Shown here: positions 51,983 to 55,935 of the stretch, one piece after another
Layout: every line of letters begins with the position of its first letter
How positions within the stretch are numbered: position 1 is the stretch's first letter
NCBI GenBank assembly: GCA_021201905.1
Contig: JAJQEA010000390.1
Span: 1 to 55,935 of the forward strand
DNA from: Clostridia bacterium
GTDB taxonomy: Bacteria > Bacillota > Clostridia > Lachnospirales > Lachnospiraceae
Reading direction: 5' to 3'
DNA: 55,935 bases
The notes under the pieces: generated by a model
The model's input: only the letters and a program-made list of their open reading frames with translations
The model's database searches: none
Told to the model about the DNA's origin: nothing
Made by a program: the position numbers and the translations under genes

Positions 51983-52777
51983 ATGAAGGTTTATATCAGT
52001 GTGGACTTTGAGGGGGTGGCCGGCTCCACTTCCTGGAGTTCAACCAATTTAGGCGATTTGGAACACGGGCCCATGGCCAGGGAGATGACCCTGGAGGCAG
52101 CCGCGGCATGCAGGGGAGCCCTGGCAGCCGGTGCAACGGAAATCTACATAAAGGATGCCCATGAATCCGGCCGGAACATGGACATCTCCCTTCTGCCCAG
52201 GGAGGCCAAAATCATACTGGGCTGGAAATACTCCCCGGATTCCATGGTCTGCGGTCTGGACGGGAGCTTTGACGCCCTCATGTTCGTGGGATACCACTCG
52301 CCTGCCGGTACCAACGGCAGCCCCCTGGCCCACACCATGAACCGCAAAACCAATTACATTAAATTCAACGGCAGGCTGGCTTCGGAATTTCTCATGCACG
52401 CCTATGTGGGCGCATCCTTGGGCGTACCATCTGTGTTCATCAGCGGCGACAAGAATCTCTGCAGCCATGTCCATGAGTACGATCCCCGCATCACGGCAGT
52501 GGCAGTGAAGGAGGGAATGGGCGCGGCCACCATCAACCTGGCGCCGGAGATGGCCCAGGAGCTCATCGAGGAAGGCGCAAAGAACGCCCTTCTCACAAAG
52601 GATGCCTACCATCTGAAGGTGCCTGAAACCATTGTCATGGAAATCAACTTCAAAGACCATTTCCAGGCGCTGAGGGCCTCCTATTATCCCGGAATGGTGA
52701 TGACGGATGATTTTACGGTGTCCTATACCGCACACTCCATCAATGAGTTGATGACAGCCAGGATGTTTGTGCTGTAA
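51983..52777 (+). CDS. M55 family D-aminopeptidase (DppA-like), second copy
   Basis: The 264-residue zinc peptidase is paralogous to the gene at 12515-13315. Ligands are visible in SVDFEGVAG, IKDAHESGRNM and VGYHSPAGT. Its M20-alr neighbours and the divergent importer imply release of D-Ala from imported peptides, followed by racemisation. AGGAGG precedes the ATG. A hairpin follows at 52844. Confidence 0.93.
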   Translation: MKVYISVDFEGVAGSTSWSSTNLGDLEHGPMAREMTLEAAAACRGALAAGATEIYIKDAHESGRNMDISLLPREAKIILGWKYSPDSMVCGLDGSFDALMFVGYHSPAGTNGSPLAHTMNRKTNYIKFNGRLASEFLMHAYVGASLGVPSVFISGDKNLCSHVHEYDPRITAVAVKEGMGAATINLAPEMAQELIEEGAKNALLTKDAYHLKVPETIVMEINFKDHFQALRASYYPGMVMTDDFTVSYTAHSINELMTARMFVL

Positions 52778-52843
52778 GCTAAGATAACTTGGAATACTAA
52801 GAGTTACAGGGACAGGAATGAGGTTTCCGTAGACCGGGGATAA

Positions 52844-52877
52844 GGTGCTCTCCCTCTATGCCAGGGGGATGAGCACC
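52844..52877 (+). terminator. Hairpin, possible terminator of the alr operon
   Basis: GGTGCTC (52844-52850) pairs with GAGCACC (52871-52877), with an inner CCCTC/GGGGG stem. No clear T-run follows, so it may only be an RNA 3'-end stabiliser. The rest of 52778-52924 shows nothing recognisable. Confidence 0.4.
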
Positions 52878-52924
52878 GGGAATATCCTTATCATTGCAGG
52901 CAGGATATTCTGTATTTCTGTTCT

Positions 52925-53500
52925 TTACTTCCCTTTATACATATAATTTTCTAAACTAACCATATCTTTCATTTTATCTGGCAATATAAGGTTATTTAAG
53001 TTTAACCCTTTTGCTACATGCCTTACAATCGTATATATTTTCTTCTGCTTTTCTTTTTCCAGTATAGCCAGAACCTGTGATGGGACATTAGTCAATTTTT
53101 TATATTCTCAAGTAATGCAGATGATGGAACGTATATGTCATCTTCTTTACTTAAGCCAAGGCAGAAATTCACACCACCCACCACTTTATCCACAAAAAGA
53201 TATGGACGCACGTGATTATAATCTCCTGTAATTTTTGTAATCTTCGTAATATCCATTAAAACAGGCAATGCAGATAACTTCAACTGAGTGGTTCCTCAGC
53301 ACATTTCCTTTACAATCAATTAACTCTAAACCTGTCAGGTGTTGATAGTTCCGTTCATAAAACACCACTTCTATGTATCGGATTGAATTATCCCGCTTTT
53401 CGCGGTAAATAATAAGAAACTTTTTATTCAGAAGTTTCTTCTGATACTGTTTTGCACAGTTCAATACATTTCTTCTCGTTTCTTCTTTCGTGAATTTCAT
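52925..53500 (-). pseudogene. Decayed PBECR4-like (BECR nuclease fold) gene in three frames
   Basis: Three frame segments make up one gene. Segment 1 (from ATG at 53500, after AGGGGG) reads MKFTKEETRRNV to HLTGLELIDCKGNVL. Segment 2 resumes in another frame near 53292 with GTTQLKLSALPVLMDITKI to SALLENIK. Segment 3 resumes near 53100 after a one-base loss in a run of six As, as KLTNVPSQVLAILEKEKQK, ending at TAA 52927-52925. From memory, PBECR4-domain proteins share HLTG, DGTTQLKL and VPSQVLAIL-like stretches. About 30 residues seem missing between the first two segments. PBECR4 is a computed BECR-fold nuclease family often linked to phage. AT content is higher than in the neighbours. The family call is by memory and moderate. 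Confidence 0.65.
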
Positions 53501-53532
53501 TCAACCCCCTGCAATTCTCTATAAACTATAAA

Positions 53533-53580
53533 TTTAAAGAGAGAGCAATAACACCACTGTGCTACATACTCTCTCTTTTT
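53533..53580 (-). terminator. Terminator-like hairpin between the repeat RNA and the PBECR4-like gene
   Basis: On the minus strand, AAAGAGAGAG (53578-53569) pairs perfectly with CTCTCTCTTT (53545-53536) over a 23-base loop. AAATTT follows. The weak U-run suggests partial read-through into the downstream gene. Confidence 0.6.
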
Positions 53581-53726
53581 GGCTAATTTTAGTGTTGTCT
53601 GCCAACGACCAGCCACAGGCTGGTAAGCATATCGGATTTTAGTGTTGTCCGCCAACGGTCAATCACATGATTGACAAGCATATCAGATTTTAGTGTTAGC
53701 CCACTAGAAAAGCACGCTTTTCTTCT
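53579..53726 (-). ncRNA. Predicted repeat RNA upstream of the PBECR4-like gene
   Basis: The consensus promoter at 53733-53761 predicts a transcript starting near 53726. It would begin with a perfect 8-bp hairpin (AGAAAAGC/GCTTTTCT, 53723-53706), run through both repeat units, and reach the terminator-like hairpin. No open frame fits inside. The layout of promoter, repeats, hairpin and nuclease-like gene is that of a type III antitoxin RNA. Confidence 0.55.
53586..53697 (-). repeat. Two 50-51 bp tandem repeats with covarying hairpins plus a partial third
   Basis: Read on the plus strand, unit A is 53586-53635, unit B 53636-53686, and the first 11 bases recur at 53687-53697. Flanks are nearly identical (one change in 22 on the left, one in 11 on the right). 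The hairpins ACCAGCC/GGCTGGT and GTCAATC/GATTGAC differ at four stem positions, all compensated. GGCTAA (53581-53586) and TTAGCC (53696-53701) enclose the array. Confidence 0.88.
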
Positions 53727-53732
53727 ACTATT

Positions 53733-53761
53733 ATTATATGCAAATACAATTTTTATGTCAA
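53733..53761 (-). promoter_or_regulatory. Perfect consensus promoter of the repeat RNA
   Basis: On the minus strand, TTGACA (53761-53756), exactly 17 bases, TATAAT (53738-53733). Confidence 0.9.
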
Positions 53762-53820
53762 TAGACTATCTTTTAATAAGTCACTGCCCTGAGTCACGAC
53801 ATATAGAACTATACACCATA

Positions 53821-54855
53821 CTACTTCCTGTTCCTGGCAAACATGACTGCGTACTCAAGGGAATTCTTCAGGCTCAGCTCGCTGGCTGTTCCTGTTCCCG
53901 CCTGGTCAAAGGCCGTACCATGGTCCACGGACACACGGATGATGGGAAGCCCCAGGGTAATGTTGACGCCGGCCACCGCGTCCCAGGCCTGCTTCTCCTG
54001 GTTATATACAAATCCCACCACCTTAAGGGGGATGTGTCCCTGGTCATGATACATGGCCACCACGATGTCATACCAGCCGCCTCTGGCCTTGGAGAACACG
54101 GTATCCGGGGGCACGGGGCCCTCAGCCTGGATTCCCTCTGCTCTGGCAGCCTCAATGGCAGGGATAATCTCCTGGATTTCTTCCTGCCCGAACAGGCCGT
54201 GCTCCCCGCTGTGGGGATTCAGACCGGCGACTGCAATCCTGGGGTTCTCAATCCCCATCTCCCTGCACGCCCTGTCTCCAATCCGGATCACATCCAGCAC
54301 TCGCTGCTTCTTAACCCGGTCGCAGGCCTCCCGCAGGGACACATGGGTGGACACATGGACCACCCGCATGTTCTCATGGGCCAGCATCATAGTATAATTT
54401 TTGGTTCCGGTCAAATCAGCATAAATCTCCGTGTGGCCGGAATAGTGGTGTCCTGCCAGATTCACAGCCTCCTTATTGAAGGCATTGGTGGCAGTGGCGT
54501 CCACCTGTCCGTCCATGGCAAGTTCAATTACCTTCTTCACATACTGGAACGCGGCGTCCCCGCACATGGCGGACACCTGCCCCCGCACCAGTTGATCCAT
54601 GGATACCAGGCCCATGTCCAGTACGTCTATGGTCCCATGGGTAAAAACAGCATCCCTCACATCCTTCACTGCCCGGACAGTTATTTCCTCATGCCCCACG
54701 ATTTTCAGCGCGGCTTCCAGGACACAGGCATCTCCCACAACGATGGGCCTGCATGCTTCGTATATGGACTGGTCGGCCAGGGCCTTCACGGTAATCTCAG
54801 GACCTATGCTGGCGGGGTCGCCCATGGTAATACCTATTATTTTTCTATTTTCCAC
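53821..54855 (-). CDS. PdxA2-like 4-phospho-sugar-acid dehydrogenase (4-hydroxythreonine-4-phosphate dehydrogenase family)
   Basis: The 344-residue NAD-dependent, metal-dependent dehydrogenase has GITMGDPASIGPEI at the start, TATNAFNKEAVNLAG, the metal-binding His in GHTEIYADLTG, VAGLNPHSGEHG and MYHDQGHIPLK. Paralogues beside sugar-acid transporters (PdxA2/DenD type) act on 4-phospho-erythronate or threonate rather than in vitamin B6 synthesis. The start is GTG, overlapping the end of the permease gene by 11 bases. It likely acts on the sugar acid imported by that permease. Confidence 0.87.
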   Translation of the reverse strand: MENRKIIGITMGDPASIGPEITVKALADQSIYEACRPIVVGDACVLEAALKIVGHEEITVRAVKDVRDAVFTHGTIDVLDMGLVSMDQLVRGQVSAMCGDAAFQYVKKVIELAMDGQVDATATNAFNKEAVNLAGHHYSGHTEIYADLTGTKNYTMMLAHENMRVVHVSTHVSLREACDRVKKQRVLDVIRIGDRACREMGIENPRIAVAGLNPHSGEHGLFGQEEIQEIIPAIEAARAEGIQAEGPVPPDTVFSKARGGWYDIVVAMYHDQGHIPLKVVGFVYNQEKQAWDAVAGVNITLGLPIIRVSVDHGTAFDQAGTGTASELSLKNSLEYAVMFARNRK

Positions 54856-55798
54856 GCTTACGCACCTCTACTTTATGCAGATAAGAAACAAATATGGGAC
54901 AAAGGATAGCTGTCACAATGATGGCAGCGGTAATCTGTGCCGTGGCGGCTTCCGCTACCGCCAGAAGCGTGGCGTCCACAGCTGCCACCGACGCCGGCGT
55001 GGCAGCCGCGTTGCCGGCTGTGGTTCCAATGGCTCCGCCCACTTCCGGGTGATCCATGCGCAGCAGCTTATAAACCAGATATCCCACCATACCGGTAATC
55101 AGGGTACAGGCAACGCCCAGAAGGATTCCGGGGCCTCCTGCCTTTAACAGGTTCATGATGTTCAGTCCCGCCCCCAGAGGAAATGCGAAGAAGGGAATCA
55201 GCATGGTTGCGCCCGGTTCGCAGAACTTGCGGATATCCTCGTCCAGGTTGCCCAGTATGCATCCCACGATAACAGGGACAATACAGCCTATCAGGATAGA
55301 CATGGGTATCTTGGCAACACCGGCGGCTCCCAGGGCAACCATGGTAAAGAAGGGGCCGTCATTGATGGAAAGAATGGAAACAGCGCCTACGTCGGTCGCA
55401 TCTCCGTACTCTCCGGCCAGAGCCGCGTACAGTCCGCCGTTGGAGTTAGCCAGAGCGCCTACAATGGCCAGGGTGGAAAGACCCAGGAACCCCTTTTCTC
55501 CAAAAAGAGTACCGCAGATCAGTCCGATGATAATACCCACTCCAACCTTTACCGCCGTGATAAGCACGCCTTTATATATGGTGACGCCGGCCTTCTTAAA
55601 ATTAATGGTAGTGGCGTTACAGAAAATAAAAACAGCCAGAATGGGCATGGCCCCTGATTTCCACAGATATGTAGTGAAGGTGCCGTCAAAGGCGCTCCAC
55701 AAAACATTTCCGAAAAAGGTGTTGACAATTGCTCCCAGAAGAAGCGGTACTACCATCAATCCTCCCGGAATCTTTTTAACTGCCTGTAAAATCTTCAT
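54845..55798 (-). CDS. kdgT: 2-keto-3-deoxygluconate permease family (KdgT) transporter
   Basis: The 317-residue membrane protein has about ten hydrophobic segments, starting MKILQAVKKIPGGLMVVPLL. The family stretches GALANSNGGLYAALAGEYGD and FFAFPLGAGLNIMNLL are present. KdgT imports 2-keto-3-deoxygluconate. Pairing with a PdxA2-like enzyme suggests a related C4 or C6 sugar acid. GGGGGA precedes the ATG. Confidence 0.88.
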   Translation of the reverse strand: MKILQAVKKIPGGLMVVPLLLGAIVNTFFGNVLWSAFDGTFTTYLWKSGAMPILAVFIFCNATTINFKKAGVTIYKGVLITAVKVGVGIIIGLICGTLFGEKGFLGLSTLAIVGALANSNGGLYAALAGEYGDATDVGAVSILSINDGPFFTMVALGAAGVAKIPMSILIGCIVPVIVGCILGNLDEDIRKFCEPGATMLIPFFAFPLGAGLNIMNLLKAGGPGILLGVACTLITGMVGYLVYKLLRMDHPEVGGAIGTTAGNAAATPASVAAVDATLLAVAEAATAQITAAIIVTAILCPIFVSYLHKVEVRKRGK

Positions 55799-55800
55799 AC

Positions 55801-55935
55801 TTAATGTTCCCCCTGTCCGGCTTTTATAAGCCTGATAATATTATCTCCCTTTAAGCCAAGGTAGACCCGGATCCGTGCCAGCAGGCCGAAAAAACCATCG
55901 GAAAGCGGGTTAAGGGGTACCCGGGAGTGCCGGCC
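55801..55935 (-). CDS. 3' end of an unidentified gene (cut by window edge)
   Basis: An uninterrupted 44-codon frame runs in from the right edge and ends in TAA two bases before the kdgT ATG, so it is probably part of the same operon. The visible residues include LSDGFFGLLARIRVYLG and GDNIIRLIKAG. I do not recognise them. PdxA2/KdgT neighbours are often a four-carbon acid sugar kinase, but the residues seen do not confirm that. Confidence 0.5.
   Translation of the reverse strand, partial: GRHSRVPLNPLSDGFFGLLARIRVYLGLKGDNIIRLIKAGQGEH

Noticed and set aside
53586-53697. Tandem repeats considered as a CRISPR array
   Set aside because: The variable part forms a perfect palindrome in each unit and the conserved part is split on both sides of it. 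There are only two units and no cas genes nearby.
53706-53723. AGAAAAGC/GCTTTTCT hairpin as a plus-strand terminator
   Set aside because: No plus-strand gene ends here and the T-run is broken. It fits better as the 5' hairpin of the minus-strand repeat RNA.
53671-54909. A long plus-strand open frame of over 400 codons
   Set aside because: It is antisense to the well-supported pdxA2-like gene, lacks family resemblance and is full of His/Gly/Leu strings typical of shadow frames.

Overview
The window reads as chromosomal DNA of a Gram-positive anaerobe of the Lachnospiraceae, most like the Enterocloster / Clostridium bolteae-clostridioforme group. The grounds are moderate-to-high GC by eye, strong AGGAGG ribosome binding sites, consensus TTGACA-17-TATAAT promoters, tRNAs without an encoded CCA, and the gene families present. 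No rRNA, insertion sequence or CRISPR array was seen. Most genes lie on the minus strand.

Layout. 1-8.7 kb is mostly housekeeping: the 5' part of a CdaR-type regulator, glyA, a tiny repeat-bearing lipoprotein, recJ, brnQ, tRNA-Arg(ACG), a small conserved protein, a dicarboxylate/amino-acid symporter and an RmlD-like reductase. 8.9-22.4 kb is a peptide/amide module. It holds an ABC peptide importer (binding protein, two permeases, two ATPases) followed by M55, M42 and C26 hydrolases, then a small alarmone synthetase and an acetamidase/formamidase. A divergent regulator with a degenerate AAA+ domain and a P1-family (S58) peptidase flank it. A tRNA-Gln(TTG) follows.

22.7-42.2 kb is a co-directional block of 18 genes. 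A LacI regulator, an iron-sulfur flavoprotein and an NCS2 permease come first. About 15 tightly packed genes follow, ending in a MATE gene that carries an in-frame stop. They encode lipoate ligase, a two-subunit molybdenum hydroxylase, an SDR, a homologue of methenyl-tetrahydromethanopterin cyclohydrolase, a complete E1alpha/E1beta/E2/E3 2-oxoacid-type dehydrogenase, an amidohydrolase, a RibD/DHFR-like reductase, a dimeric alpha-beta barrel protein, an MBL hydrolase and the phosphotransacylase PduL. I infer a catabolic route in which an N-heterocycle is imported, oxidised, ring-opened and reduced, then cleaved to an acyl-CoA whose energy is recovered as acyl phosphate. I do not recognise it as a described pathway.

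42.2-52.8 kb holds tRNA-His and tRNA-Arg(TCT), an LD-carboxypeptidase and a second peptide importer. A divergent operon of alanine racemase, M20 peptidase and M55 D-aminopeptidase follows. Together these suggest salvage of D-amino-acid-containing peptides such as muropeptides, and they parallel the first module.

52.9-53.8 kb is an AT-rich island. A perfect consensus promoter reads into two 50-51 bp tandem repeats whose hairpins differ by four fully compensatory base-pair changes. A terminator-like hairpin comes next, then a decayed gene resembling PBECR4 (BECR nuclease fold) proteins. This order matches type III toxin-antitoxin loci, with a toxin family I do not know from that class. The window ends in a sugar-acid operon (pdxA2-like, kdgT and a partial gene).
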